A stretch of DNA of 64,000 nt from Methylomonas albis (GCF_014850955.1 NZ_JACXSS010000001.1:2790001-2854000), one strand, 5' to 3'; counted from the stretch's first letter, positions 26,440 through 35,513 are shown. The notes: a model not told the origin generated them from the sequence alone. Program-made: numbers and translations.

Positions 26440-26898
26440 ATGAACTACTGGCTAATGAAATCCGAACCCGATACCTTCGGCATCCACGACTTGATTAAAC
26501 GCCCCGCACAAACTGAACATTGGGATGGTGTGCGTAACTACCAAGCGCGGAACATGATGCGGGATGCCATGAAAATCGGCGATCAGGTGTTTTTTTACCA
26601 TTCCAATTGCGACGAACCGGGCATCGTCGGCATCATGCAAGTGGCGCGGGAATCCTATCCCGACTTTACCGCTTTCGACCCCGACGACAAGCACTTCGAC
26701 CCAAAAAGCAATCCAGACAAACCCACTTGGTACATGGTCGATGTAAAATTCGTCAGAGCGCTATCGCGAAATATCAGTCTGCGCGAACTTAAACTGAAAA
26801 CCGAGTTAGCTGACTTGGCTCTGCTACGCCGCGGCAACCGTCTTTCGATCATGCCGATCAACGCCAAGGAATGGGAGTTTATTTTGAGTTTGGAGTAA
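26440..26898 (+). CDS. EVE-domain protein
   Basis: Protein of 152 residues made of one EVE domain, a PUA-like fold that binds modified bases in DNA or RNA. Marks are YWLMKSEPDTFGIHDL at the start, HWDGVRNYQARNMMRD, GDQVFFYHSN and WYMVDVKF. The length matches the family. It stands alone in this genome context, so the modified base it reads is unknown. Confidence 0.9.
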   Translation: MNYWLMKSEPDTFGIHDLIKRPAQTEHWDGVRNYQARNMMRDAMKIGDQVFFYHSNCDEPGIVGIMQVARESYPDFTAFDPDDKHFDPKSNPDKPTWYMVDVKFVRALSRNISLRELKLKTELADLALLRRGNRLSIMPINAKEWEFILSLE

Positions 26899-27421
26899 TT
26901 TTAAGCTTTGGAGGAACTTGCAAAACTCGGTAAGCCGAGCGGAATTAGTTGATCGCACCGCGAAACAACGGGACGTGGTGAGCATTGAGGAATTTATTTA
27001 TGCCGGTTGCCGCTGTCTCACCCTGCGCAGGATCGCACCATCATTGCCCCGGCGTTTATCGCCAAGATGACTAACCACAAAACCAAGACAAGAACCTTAC
27101 TTGCTCGATTGGTGACCGATAGCGGCTTGAAGCCGGGCATAAACTGCTGGAAACGTAAAAGCGAAGCCCCCAATTAATAGACGTTTTCGCGCGCCCTTGT
27201 GCCCTGTGGGTATTTGCCGAGCTCTCTAAATCTCGCCTGCCGGAGCCTATGCATGGAGCGCTGATTCAAAAAGCTACCGGTGTGGGTTAGTCCTGCATAT
27301 TCCATTTATGCCCTTTGGGTGCAGGATTCCACGACCATAGAAGCGAGAGTGAAACCGGTCAAAAAGTCCTCACAAAACAAACCTTGCCGATTTATCTTAA
27401 GCATCATGCGTGGGTTATAAA
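26899..27421. other. Intergenic with a possible decayed coding trace
   Basis: A frame near 27038-27179 reads APAFIAKMTNHKTKTRTLLA and continues to a TAA, but it has no start or ribosome site and no family I recognise. The rest shows nothing definable. Confidence 0.25.
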
Positions 27422-28033
27422 TTAATACAAATTCCAACGACCTGTCCCCCAATACCAATTGTAGCGATAGCCGTTATACCAGTTGTTATAAAAAATCGGT
27501 TGCCACCGTCTCCGCCACCGATAGTCAGCTTGCTCTGATTGTCGCGCTTTTACGGCCTCTTTTAGTAAGGTGTTAGCTTCTTTGTCACCCTTGCTAGCCG
27601 TGATGGATAACCATTTTTCAGCCTCGCCTGGGTCTGAACCCATTTCACCCAGGCCGGTTAAATAAAGCCTTCCCAGGGCTTTTTGAGCATTGAAATTGCC
27701 TTTCTCCGCAGATTCTCGCATCCATTTAATCGATTTATAGGTATCTTGGGGAACGCCGTCAGCTCTAAAGAAACGTAGGGCCAAGTCGTAAGCGGCCCGC
27801 GGGTCGTTTGCAGCCAAATCTTCAAGGGCTTTGATTTTTGCTGCGTCTTCAGGCGGAATTGCCGGTGCCGGCTGAAAGGATGCATAGTCTTTTGGACGAT
27901 CCGCACAGCCGTTTTCATCGCAAATTCTAATGGTGTCGGACTTAACTTGTTTTTCTTGACCCGTACAAGATACAAGGCTAAACGTTACGATTATTACAAA
28001 TGCCGTTGACAAAAAAGGCTTTTTTAAAAGCAT
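27422..28033 (-). CDS. Sel1-repeat lipoprotein
   Basis: Predicted lipoprotein of 203 residues. The signal peptide ends in a lipobox (LVSC, Cys at about 23). Sel1-like repeats occupy about residues 75-160 (AAYDLALRFFRADGVPQDTYK, AQKALGRLYLTGLGEMG). The C-terminus is unusual, rich in Trp, Tyr, Asn and Arg (WYNGYRYNWYWGTGRW). Sel1 repeats mediate protein contacts in envelope complexes. It is divergent from the CsgG-like lipoprotein gene. Confidence 0.75.
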   Translation of the reverse strand: MLLKKPFLSTAFVIIVTFSLVSCTGQEKQVKSDTIRICDENGCADRPKDYASFQPAPAIPPEDAAKIKALEDLAANDPRAAYDLALRFFRADGVPQDTYKSIKWMRESAEKGNFNAQKALGRLYLTGLGEMGSDPGEAEKWLSITASKGDKEANTLLKEAVKARQSEQADYRWRRRWQPIFYNNWYNGYRYNWYWGTGRWNLY

Positions 28034-28136
28034 GAGTATTTCCTTTTTCTTTTTACGAGTTATGGTCTATTATCGCTCGAATTTTTTAGTTTGCTAGGGC
28101 GTTATTAACTGAACGGCAATTTTTGGAGTTTTTTGG

Positions 28137-29003
28137 ATGAAGGTTAAATCAATTCGAGATTTATCATTAGTGGTCTCTGTTTTTGCTTTTGCCGGCTGTG
28201 CGCAACAGCCTGGTTTGCAAACAGGTGGCAGTTCAAATTTAGTGTCCGGATCTGCCGGTGGAGCGACCAGCGTCAATGCTAATAAGTCACTAGAACGCTG
28301 TGTCAGTCCGCTGGGTACCCTGGCGGTAAGTGATGGTCGTTTTTCCGGGGCATCGGGCGTGACTACAGTTGATCCACTAATCCGTTTGGCCGTACAACAA
28401 TCCAATTGTTTCATTATCACCGGTATTGGCAATAATAGTACTAGCGCCATGCTGGATCGAATTACCGATCAACAGAGAAACTCCGGGGAATATAGAGCAG
28501 GTTCAAAACAGCATAAAGGTCAACGTGTAGCGGCTGACTATTTGCTCGATCCGCAGATTATCGTTGCTAACGAATCGACAGGCGGGCAACAGGGCTCTAT
28601 TGGCGCAGGGTTAATTGGCGCCGGCTTGGGTGCCGCAGGCCTAGGCGGTTTAGGCGCTATTGCCGGAGCGGTTTCGCATGCTGTGGAAACTAGGACCACC
28701 GATGTGGCACTGACACTGACCGATATTCGTTCGACCGTACAAATTGCCATTTCTCAAGGCAGTGCCACCGCTAACAATATGAGTACTTCGGGCGGCGGCG
28801 CTTTCGGCGGTTGGGGTGGGCTTTTTGCCGGCGCGGCAGGCGGCAGCATAGGGATGTACAGCAGAACCCCGGAAGGTATAGCTACCGCGGCAGCCTTTTT
28901 TGACGCCTATAACAATATGGTCCAATCGCTCAGAAACTATAAAGCGCAGGAAGTGCAAGGTGGTGGCGGTAGCGGTCAAGGTGGCGTTTTGCAAGTCAAG
29001 TAA
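28137..29003 (+). CDS. CsgG/HfaB-like lipoprotein
   Basis: Protein of 288 residues with a lipoprotein signal (FAFAGCAQQ, Cys at about 21). The body resembles the CsgG/HfaB fold: SPLGTLAVSDG at about 60, DPLIRLAVQQSNCFIITG, ADYLLDPQIIVANES and DVALTLTDIRSTVQIA. A long Gly/Ala-rich hydrophobic hairpin at about 160-185 could cross a membrane. CsgG forms an outer-membrane export channel for curli, but no curli gene is nearby. GGAG lies eight bases before the ATG. The Gly-rich tail is low complexity. Confidence 0.65.
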   Translation: MKVKSIRDLSLVVSVFAFAGCAQQPGLQTGGSSNLVSGSAGGATSVNANKSLERCVSPLGTLAVSDGRFSGASGVTTVDPLIRLAVQQSNCFIITGIGNNSTSAMLDRITDQQRNSGEYRAGSKQHKGQRVAADYLLDPQIIVANESTGGQQGSIGAGLIGAGLGAAGLGGLGAIAGAVSHAVETRTTDVALTLTDIRSTVQIAISQGSATANNMSTSGGGAFGGWGGLFAGAAGGSIGMYSRTPEGIATAAAFFDAYNNMVQSLRNYKAQEVQGGGGSGQGGVLQVK

Positions 29004-29009
29004 CAACCC

Positions 29010-29033
29010 GCGCATCGTCTGCAAATGATGCGC
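29010..29033 (+). terminator. Hairpin after the CsgG-like gene
   Basis: GCGCATC and GATGCGC form a 7-bp stem around 10 bases, seven bases after the stop. The following bases are only weakly T-rich, so it may be a weak terminator. Confidence 0.4.
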
Positions 29034-29140
29034 TACTCCTCGTGTTGGCGCGGTTATATCCGTAAATTCCCTGTATAATCGCGCCCGCACTCTTCCGGTT
29101 TATCCGGTTCCTGTTTAATTAATCCTTCTGTATAAAATCC

Positions 29141-30232
29141 ATGGCACTATACTGCGGAATCGTTGGGCTACCCAACGTCGGTAAATCAACTCTGTTTAAC
29201 GCACTCACCAAAGCGACCATCGCTGCTGAAAACTACCCTTTTTGCACCATAGACCCCAACGTCGGTGTGGTACCGGTTCCGGATCCGCGCATGGATAAAC
29301 TGGCAGTAATCGTAAAACCCGAGCGTGTGTTACCGACCACGATTGAGTTTGTTGACATCGCAGGCTTAGTAGCCGGAGCCTCAAAAGGCGAAGGCTTGGG
29401 CAATCAGTTTCTCGGCAACATTCGCGAAACAGATGCAGTTGTGCATGTCGTGCGCTGCTTTGTGGACGACAATGTGATTCATGTTGCCGGTAAAGTAGAC
29501 CCCATCAATGATATAGAAGTCATCAATACCGAATTGGCTTTGGCCGACATGTCTTCCGTCGAAAGAGCGCTGCAAAAAGCTGCAAAAGCGTCAAAGTCGG
29601 GCAATAAAGACGAGTTGGCGAGAAAAGAAGTGTTGGAGCGCGTGCTGGAGCATCTCAATGCCGGCGAAGCGGTGCGTACTTTAGGTTTAACCGAAGACGA
29701 AGCCCAACTCATCAAGGAATTGTGCTTGATAACTATCAAGCCCACACTATATGTTGCCAATGTTCAAGACGACGGTTTTGAGAATAATCCGATGCTGGAC
29801 AAAGTCAAAGCTTTTGCCGAAAAAGAAGGCTCAAAAGTCGTTGCCGTTTGCGCGGCAATAGAAGCCGAAATCGTGCAATTGGATGAAGATGAAAAGAAAG
29901 AGTTTCTCGAAGACTTGGGTCTGGAAGAGCCAGGATTGAATAGAGTGGTGCGTGCCGGCTACGAGCTGTTGAATCTCTCAACTTACTTCACCGCAGGCGT
30001 CAAAGAAGTAAGAGCCTGGACTATTCCAGTCAACGCCACCGCTCCGCAAGCCGCTGGCGTCATCCATTCCGACTTCGAAAAGGGCTTCATTCGGGCTGAA
30101 GTCGTATCGTACGCGGATTTCATCACTTACAACGGCGAGCAAGGTGCTAAAGACGCTGGTAAATGGCGACTTGAAGGCAAGGAGTACAAAGTCCAGGATG
30201 GCGATGTGATGCACTTTCGTTTCAACGTTTGA
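29141..30232 (+). CDS. ychF: YchF/OLA1 family ATPase
   Basis: Cytosolic Obg-related P-loop ATPase that associates with ribosomes and is linked to oxidative-stress responses. It has 363 residues, the normal length. Motifs: G1 [15 protein letters not shown] near residue 8, [22 protein letters not shown] (G3), and the C-terminal TGS domain ending [14 protein letters not shown]. The guanine-specificity G4 motif is replaced, as usual in YchF. A TATAAT at 29074-29079 is a probable -10 box. The stop codon overlaps the -35 box of the tRNA promoter. Confidence 0.97.
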   Translation: MALYCGIVGLPNVGKSTLFNALTKATIAAENYPFCTIDPNVGVVPVPDPRMDKLAVIVKPERVLPTTIEFVDIAGLVAGASKGEGLGNQFLGNIRETDAVVHVVRCFVDDNVIHVAGKVDPINDIEVINTELALADMSSVERALQKAAKASKSGNKDELARKEVLERVLEHLNAGEAVRTLGLTEDEAQLIKELCLITIKPTLYVANVQDDGFENNPMLDKVKAFAEKEGSKVVAVCAAIEAEIVQLDEDEKKEFLEDLGLEEPGLNRVVRAGYELLNLSTYFTAGVKEVRAWTIPVNATAPQAAGVIHSDFEKGFIRAEVVSYADFITYNGEQGAKDAGKWRLEGKEYKVQDGDVMHFRFNV

Positions 30233-30257
30233 CAATAGAAAATATGAGCCCTATAAT
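30229..30257 (+). promoter_or_regulatory. Consensus σ70 promoter of the tRNA gene
   Basis: TTGACA (30229-30234), a 17-base spacer and TATAAT (30252-30257): perfect in both boxes and spacing. The -35 box overlaps the ychF stop codon. Confidence 0.9.
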
Positions 30258-30284
30258 GCGCGTCTTTTCAAGGCTATTCCCAGT

Positions 30285-30362
30285 GGCGATATAGCTCAAT
30301 CCGGTTAGAGCGCGGGATTCATAACCCCGAGGTTCCAGGTTCGATCCCCGGTATCGCCACCA
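30285..30362 (+). tRNA. tRNA-Met (anticodon CAT)
   Basis: Cloverleaf with a 7-bp acceptor stem GGCGATA/TATCGCC, D arm GCTC/GAGC, anticodon loop TTCATAA, T loop TTCGATC and encoded CCA. An elongator Met identity is most likely; a lysidine-modified Ile tRNA also has CAT and cannot be excluded by eye. An A·C mismatch appears at the last pair of the anticodon stem and another in the middle of the T stem. Its 3' 49 bases are the attachment site of the 28.7-kb element. Confidence 0.92.
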
Positions 30363-30363
30363 T
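30314..30363 (+). repeat. attL: 50-bp direct repeat (tRNA 3' end)
   Basis: Identical over 50 bases to 58974-59023. After it, similarity continues through CAAGGACTTA with two mismatches. It bounds the integrated element on the left and keeps the tRNA whole. Confidence 0.93.
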
Positions 30364-30370
30364 CTAATTC

Positions 30371-30403
30371 AAGGACTTACGTTAATTCGTTAGTCCTTTT
30401 TTT
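30371..30403 (+). terminator. Terminator after tRNA-Met
   Basis: AAGGACT ... AGTCCTT stem followed by seven T. A matching hairpin follows attR at 59031-59063, so both ends of the element carry one. Confidence 0.85.
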
Positions 30404-30410
30404 ATGTCCG

Positions 30411-30430
30411 CGTCACACTCACGTCACAGT
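30411..30430 (+). promoter_or_regulatory. Left arm-type recombination site
   Basis: CGTCACACTCACGTCACAGT matches 58841-58860 at 18 of 20 bases in the same orientation. It lies 48 bases inside attL. Such a pair, one on each arm, is expected for integrase or excisionase arm sites. Confidence 0.6.
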
Positions 30431-30519
30431 AAGAGATAACAATTCTCGACAATCCTCAATAAATTGAGGGGTGTTAATCGATTTCAACAATTAATTCAGA
30501 AAACCAAAAAGACAAAGGG

Positions 30520-31170
30520 ATGTCCATTTTCAGTCGAGCTGCATTAGCCTCTACTCTGGTTGTCAGCATTGGGTTTGCCGGATCGTCTAGCGCCGCTTTG
30601 TATGACCGTGGTGGTGGTTTGATCTACGACGATACTCAGGATATAACTTGGTTACAAGACGCCAACTATGCAAAAACCACGGGTTTAAACATTTACGGTG
30701 AATTGAATTGGTATGCTGCTCAAAATTGGGTTTCCAACCTTGTTTACCATGACAGCGTTCGTAACGTTATCTACAGCGACTGGCGCTTACCAACGGCTTA
30801 TGCAAATGTAGATATAACTCGTTACAGTCAATCAGGAAGTGAATTAAGCACCCTGTTTTATATGCTTGGCGGTGAGGCGGGTAAGTCGATTGCAACAAAC
30901 CACAATTACAATTTCGATTTATTCGACAATATTCAGCAAGTATATTGGCTGGGTACCGAGTTTACCCGTATACCGGGTTTCGCTTGGTATTTCGATGAAA
31001 GTGTTGGTTATCATGAACTCAACTCTGAGAGCTACGTATCCTCTGCTTGGGCAGTCCGCGACGGCGATGTAGCAACTATTACCGTCCCCGAGCCGAGCAT
31101 TATTTGGCTATTTCTAACGGGATTTTGCCTGCTGGCGTTCAATCTGGCTCCTAAGGAAGGTCATGACTAG
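30520..31170 (+). CDS. DUF1566-like PEP-CTERM protein
   Basis: Exported protein of 216 residues. A signal peptide spans about 1-26 (ending SSSAA). The middle resembles DUF1566/Lcl-type domains (DDTQDITWLQDANYAKTTG, SDWRLPTAY, VYWLGTEF, SAWAVRDGDV). A PEP-CTERM sorting tail closes it: VPEPS, a hydrophobic stretch, then a charged end. PEP-CTERM proteins are processed by an exosortase and reach the surface or exopolysaccharide; the exosortase must be elsewhere in the chromosome. It is the first gene inside attL. Confidence 0.8.
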   Translation: MSIFSRAALASTLVVSIGFAGSSSAALYDRGGGLIYDDTQDITWLQDANYAKTTGLNIYGELNWYAAQNWVSNLVYHDSVRNVIYSDWRLPTAYANVDITRYSQSGSELSTLFYMLGGEAGKSIATNHNYNFDLFDNIQQVYWLGTEFTRIPGFAWYFDESVGYHELNSESYVSSAWAVRDGDVATITVPEPSIIWLFLTGFCLLAFNLAPKEGHD

Positions 31171-31424
31171 CTTATGTGATCATTCCTAGTCGCCTACCAA
31201 CTGCCAATATTCCTCTTCCGCAGGCGCCGGAACGATTACCTGCATTGCAGGAAATCCTAATTCCCGCTATCGCCGGGAATTCCAATCTCGGAAAGTTGCC
31301 CCGATCCAGCCAAGCCGCGCCGATATACTGGCCTTGCGTTAGGTTGGCGAGCTTAGCGCAGCCGGCCCCACGTACAAACATGCTGGAGTCGGCATCTTGT
31401 CAGCTCATGAAAACAAGGATGTAA

Positions 31425-31463
31425 GCCGGCAAGCCCTATACGGTGGGCTTTGCCGGCTTTTTT
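31425..31463 (+). terminator. Strong intrinsic terminator
   Basis: GCCGGCAAGCCC and GGGCTTTGCCGGC pair over about 12 bp with one bulge, followed by TTTTTT. It may end the PEP-CTERM transcript, 255 bases after its stop. Confidence 0.8.
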
Positions 31464-31693
31464 ATGGCTGATGAATTTTTGATGGTACAATTTTCTCAAG
31501 TTGGTAACTGGCTAAACCGGAAGGACTCGTTCCCCGGTCATTGGAAGTAGTTGTAAGAAAAGGCTGCGATTCGTCGTGGCCTTTGCTTTTTGTGGCCGAT
31601 TGTATTGATTGAGCTTTTTGATTAAACTCAAACAGTCGGCAACCCCAGCTTTGGCTGCTGGGATCGATGTCGGCGCAAGCAAAGGGCAGTACC

Positions 31694-31744
31694 GGGGTTA
31701 ATTCGTCTGCGGCTCTTGACCGCAGCAGCGGATTAACCCCTTTT
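31694..31744 (+). terminator. Long two-step terminator hairpin
   Basis: Outer stem GGGGTTAAT/ATTAACCCC and inner stem CTGCGG/CCGCAG, followed by TTTTCTTTT. No ORF ends just before it. Confidence 0.7.
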
Positions 31745-32323
31745 CTTTTCTGCCACGCTATGTCCTAGCCCAGTAAATTTCCGGAACGAGCAGGGCTCCT
31801 GGATTTTCAGGAACGGTCAATTCGGCTCCTGCAAAACGGACACGCGCGTCCGATTTAGATACCGGTAATCCCCGGAATTAGCCTTGTAACTGTTTGGCTG
31901 GGCCTGCCGTCAAGTCGATATTGCTGCGAACGTATGCCGGCGCCTCCTGATGAAGAACGAAACCTCACCCCACAACTGCTACCGCTTTTGTTCCTTGGCC
32001 TTGGCCAACTGCGCCAGGAAATAGACGTCGTAATTCCAGCCTGGTCGAGGCGGCGGCGGTGTGCGTGGCTTGGGCATGGTCATCATGGCGATATTTCGAG
32101 TTTCAAAGCTGATAGTCTATGCCTTGGATTGGGCGTTACTGCGGCAATGTTCCTGATGTGGCCAAACCACCGGTTTCAGGTTCAAATCTGATGGGTGAAT
32201 GTGTACACGACGCCCCGATCCACACAATCAGGGGTTGAATGCTCCCGTTCGGCCACTTTGCGACATTCAATGACTACAGGGGGAGGCAGCAATAAGCTCG
32301 AAAGCTGTCGTTCGACTGCCGGG

Positions 32324-34186
32324 TTATGCATTGATTTCAAGAGCCAAATTAATCGATTTCAGCACATCATCGTCCTTCCCAAGTGCAACCGGAAAACCTT
32401 TGACGTTGAGTATCCTGCTCTCAATCGAAACAACAAGCTTTTCTCTTTCGACACCAAAACCAAATATCTTTGATCTCTCACCTAAAATTGAACGAGCCAA
32501 CAGATTGAAATTAGATGAGGAATCGCCACTTTTAAATCTCGCATGCGCTGGTGCCACTACTGAAAGTAATAAGTCCCGTAATGCATCAGCCTCACAAATT
32601 ACCTCAGCATTTGAGGCATACCGTATACAGCGCACCACATCAGAATAAGCGACGTCTATATCCTCACTTACAAGCTGATTGAGGTGGTCAATTTCGGTAA
32701 CGGCTGCACTTGGTTTGCCATTCGAAGTGAACTGGTCCGCGCTTAGGTAGTAAGACTCTATGGAGCCCTTACGCAAAACAAATAGGCCACACTGCTCCAG
32801 CAAATCAAGCAATGCTGTAACTCGAGCCCTTATGTTTGCCCAAGCGTCGTCAGATGCAATATTGCTTAGTTCAATGGCGTTAGTTGTAAACAGCGCACAT
32901 AAAGCAGATCTGCGCCTTGCCTGATTCTCCTCATCGGCTTTCCTGTTAACCCAATATGGATGCGTTTCTGCTCTAGCAGAAATCTCAGTCCATCGGCTAT
33001 CTACCAATTTGCAGAAATCACCGAATATCGAGCCAGCCATTTGCTGCGCAGATGCAAATCCCAGTGCGCTCGCTTGTTTGTCTGCGAAATGGTTGTCAAT
33101 AAGGTAGGAGTTGACTAGTTCAACTCCATCAGCAATTCCATCCGCATCTGCCAATGCCACAGGTGTTTTTCCTAGGAGACGTAGCAACTTTGCAACAGTT
33201 GGCATCTGCCCCTTGCCGATAACGGGAAGAAGCTGAGATCCGGCAGCTTCCAGATGCATATCTAGCTTGCCAGCAAGTGCGCTACAAATGATTACATCAG
33301 ATGGTCCTTCAACTAATAGAGGCCGTTTGGAAAATAGTGATAGCTTATGCTCTTGACCCAGTCTGGCAATTAGACCCTGTACTTTCTTGTTCTTCAATTC
33401 CCCTGTGTCAGCCGGAATTTGAACGGGGTCTGTCATAAGGTCATAACAGAAGACAAGCGACAATAAGTCTTCTGTGCTTTGAATTTGGAGCATCTCTGTT
33501 GAGTGCGTTGCAATGATGACTATCTTCTTATTTCCACCGGCTGCTGGATGCCCTGCAACGCTAAGAATTTCATTTAAAAGAAAGGCCTGTAGTTGAGGGT
33601 GCAAGGACACTTCAGGTTCATCAAGAAGAAGCGCGCCCACGTCGTCGTCATAAAGTGCGGCCAATATCCCTACCATGTGCATCAGCCCTGATGCCTCTCG
33701 GCCCGAGGAATACGGTTTTGCTTCAATATCTAATCGGGAAAACGATATTTTTAGATTTCCTCCATCCCAATCAATAAGAACATCCCTCTTAAATAGCTTT
33801 CTGAGCCGTTCCTGAATTTTTATCAAAATATCAGCCCTCTCTGCGAGAGTTTGGAAATCCCCATTTAAGGTTTCCATTTTATGCCGGCGATTCGCATCAC
33901 TTTTGCTACCAAAGACAGCCTGATCGTAATTTGGCGAGCCTCCACGATGACCGTCATAGTCAGATCTAAACTGTTCCAACAGCCCCATACGACCAGCCGA
34001 GAGAAAGCGAACTTGCTTACCGTTCATATGCTGGTGGAGATTATCCTTTAATCCTCTAAGAAGATGAGTCTTACCAGAACCATTTGGTCCAAGTAGAACT
34101 GTAAGGCCTCGGTTCAAAATGAACTTACGAGTGAAGCTGCCATTGTGGCTGTTGATTTGTGCTGTCAGTTCTATAGGAAAGTTCAC
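32324..34186 (-). CDS. OLD-family-like ATPase with TOPRIM nuclease domain
   Basis: Predicted anti-phage nuclease of 620 residues, starting at GTG 34186. The ABC-type ATPase part has Walker A GPNGSGKTHLLRG near residue 33, a signature-like YSSGREASGL, and Walker B ALLLDEPEVSLHPQ with H-loop IIATHSTEM. A TOPRIM-like domain follows from about 295 (LLVEGPSDVIICSAL ... VALADADGIADG), giving the metal-binding Glu and DxD pattern. This order is that of OLD/Gabija-A-type nucleases. It is a single gene without a helicase partner beside it. It belongs to the element's cargo. Confidence 0.8.
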   Translation of the reverse strand: MNFPIELTAQINSHNGSFTRKFILNRGLTVLLGPNGSGKTHLLRGLKDNLHQHMNGKQVRFLSAGRMGLLEQFRSDYDGHRGGSPNYDQAVFGSKSDANRRHKMETLNGDFQTLAERADILIKIQERLRKLFKRDVLIDWDGGNLKISFSRLDIEAKPYSSGREASGLMHMVGILAALYDDDVGALLLDEPEVSLHPQLQAFLLNEILSVAGHPAAGGNKKIVIIATHSTEMLQIQSTEDLLSLVFCYDLMTDPVQIPADTGELKNKKVQGLIARLGQEHKLSLFSKRPLLVEGPSDVIICSALAGKLDMHLEAAGSQLLPVIGKGQMPTVAKLLRLLGKTPVALADADGIADGVELVNSYLIDNHFADKQASALGFASAQQMAGSIFGDFCKLVDSRWTEISARAETHPYWVNRKADEENQARRRSALCALFTTNAIELSNIASDDAWANIRARVTALLDLLEQCGLFVLRKGSIESYYLSADQFTSNGKPSAAVTEIDHLNQLVSEDIDVAYSDVVRCIRYASNAEVICEADALRDLLLSVVAPAHARFKSGDSSSNFNLLARSILGERSKIFGFGVEREKLVVSIESRILNVKGFPVALGKDDDVLKSINLALEINA

Positions 34187-34314
34187 TGTGGAGGCCTTTT
34201 ACGTATAAATAGTGAATTAGATCTTACACGGAGTTTATCGATGGTAAATAGTAATGACAGGTGATGATTAAATTGCAGTCATTAAATAAAATGAAGCGAG
34301 AGACAGCAACGGGT

Positions 34315-34338
34315 CGCTATGGATAGCTATCCATAGCG
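34315..34338. repeat. Perfect 24-bp palindrome
   Basis: CGCTATGGATAG followed by its exact reverse complement CTATCCATAGCG. It directly abuts the left 31-bp inverted repeat and lies upstream of the OLD-like gene. Confidence 0.85.
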
Positions 34339-34339
34339 C

Positions 34340-34753
34340 CCCCTATGTATAGTGCCCAACTATGTATAGCTGTAAATTACTATCGACGGCAAAACTTGGT
34401 TTCTCTGACACTTGAGCCAACCATCAGTCAATAAGCTTTACATAGTTTTGCCGTTGTTCTGAAGGTGAAATTCACTAGCCTTAAGATACTTTAATGAAAT
34501 TTGCCTACCAATCAATTTTAATCTGGCCTCCTGAGAGCTAATTGGGACACTATGTTGATGTTTCGCGCCTCATTAGTTGGCTGTCGCCGTATATCAATAC
34601 GAATGATGGTTGTTATCCGGTTGGTGAGAAATTGATACGGTTTCGACAAGCGTCAAAACTATGCATAGCGTACTGGTAGTCATCTCTGGCTGCGCGCGGG
34701 TTGCCAGTCGAAATAGATCACTGCTATACATAGTTGGGCACTATACATAGGGG
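34340..34753. mobile_element. 414-bp segment with perfect 31-bp terminal inverted repeats
   Basis: Bases 34340-34370 are the exact reverse complement of 34723-34753. Each end contains two CTATGTATAG-type decamers, and another (CTATGCATAG) lies near 34659. Inner inverted copies ACGGCAAAACT / AGTTTTGCCGT also occur. There is no coding capacity and no obvious target duplication. It is either a MITE or a cluster of protein-binding sites. Confidence 0.7.
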
Positions 34754-34893
34754 TCGGTTTTACCCTTTCAATCCAGACAGATCAAGTTTGGTCAATTGCT
34801 ACCGAAAGACATCGATCTACTAATAACCGATATGGATCGCCAATCCACCATGTAGCGCCAGAAATGAGGCGCGCCTGGAAGCCGACCAGGTTT

Positions 34894-35262
34894 TCAGCTC
34901 AGATCAGCCGCCTCGTAAAGTGGCCGGATTTCGATTTCGCTCGGCCCCGGCATGGGATTTGGGCAGCGCCTTACCCAGGCAACCGCCTCGTCCATATCTT
35001 TGACTTCCCAGAGCCAGAAGCCGGCGACCAGTTCCCGTACCTCGGCAAAAGGCCCGTCGATGACCGTGCGACTGGTACCATCGAACGCGATACGCTTGCC
35101 GTATGAAGAAGGCTTGAGGCCGTCGGCAGCGAGCAGGATGCCAGCATTGCGCAGTTCGTCATTGAATTTACCCATCGCTTCAAGCATCTCGGATGTCCAG
35201 GTTGTCGGGAGAAAGCCCTTTTCGCTGTCTTCGGTCGCCTTCACGAGCACCATTACACGCAC
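34894..35262 (-). CDS. YCII/DGPF-domain protein
   Basis: Protein of 122 residues of the YCII-related (DGPF) family. It starts MRVMVLVKATEDSEKG and contains the eponymous VIDGPFAEVRELVAGFWLW. These small alpha-beta barrel dimers have no settled function; some are linked to sigma-factor genes, none of which is here. It probably represents chromosomal-type cargo in the element. Confidence 0.85.
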   Translation of the reverse strand: MRVMVLVKATEDSEKGFLPTTWTSEMLEAMGKFNDELRNAGILLAADGLKPSSYGKRIAFDGTSRTVIDGPFAEVRELVAGFWLWEVKDMDEAVAWVRRCPNPMPGPSEIEIRPLYEAADLS

Positions 35263-35354
35263 TGTCTGTCTCCTCGATTGATACAGCCTATTTTTGCTGC
35301 CATTGAATCAGATGGCGTGGTTGACCACAAGGGATCGATACCACCAGCTAGCCA

Positions 35355-35390
35355 CAAAAAAAGCCGATAACCCAAGAAAGGACTATCGGC
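35355..35390 (-). terminator. Minus-strand terminator
   Basis: On the minus strand GCCGATA ... TATCGGC is followed by eight T. It lies downstream of the paralog pair 36537-35705 and shares the GGCTTTTTTGTG ending with two other terminators nearby. Confidence 0.75.
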
Positions 35391-35489
35391 CGTTTAGTGT
35401 GTATCAACTGCTCTCTGCCTGATGGATTAAGTCTAGGCGTAGATAGAAAACAGCCAGGAAGTTATGCGCGGAAATAATATGCTGATCAC

Positions 35490-35513
35490 AAAAAAGCCGA
35501 CACTAGGCCGGCT
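35490..35513 (-). terminator. Minus-strand terminator
   Basis: AGCCG ... CGGCT stem followed by TTTTTTG on the minus strand; second in the series after the 35705 stop. Confidence 0.65.

Larger units (their letters stand above)
31171..32323. other. 1.15-kb non-coding stretch with hairpins
   Basis: No convincing gene. Short palindromes CCTGCATTGCAGG (31239-31251) and AATTCCCG/CGGGAATT (31259-31281) look like REP elements. Two strong intrinsic terminators follow at 31425-31463 and 31694-31744. Terminators without an ORF between them suggest small RNAs or remnants of lost genes. Confidence 0.5.

Noticed and set aside
31681..31745. Hairpin after a DUF1566-type gene, recalling a diversity-generating retroelement
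   Set aside because: No reverse transcriptase and no template/variable repeat pair was found; the hairpin is better read as a terminator.
31934..32191. 85-codon plus-strand ORF
   Set aside because: No ribosome site, no family resemblance and non-coding-like composition.
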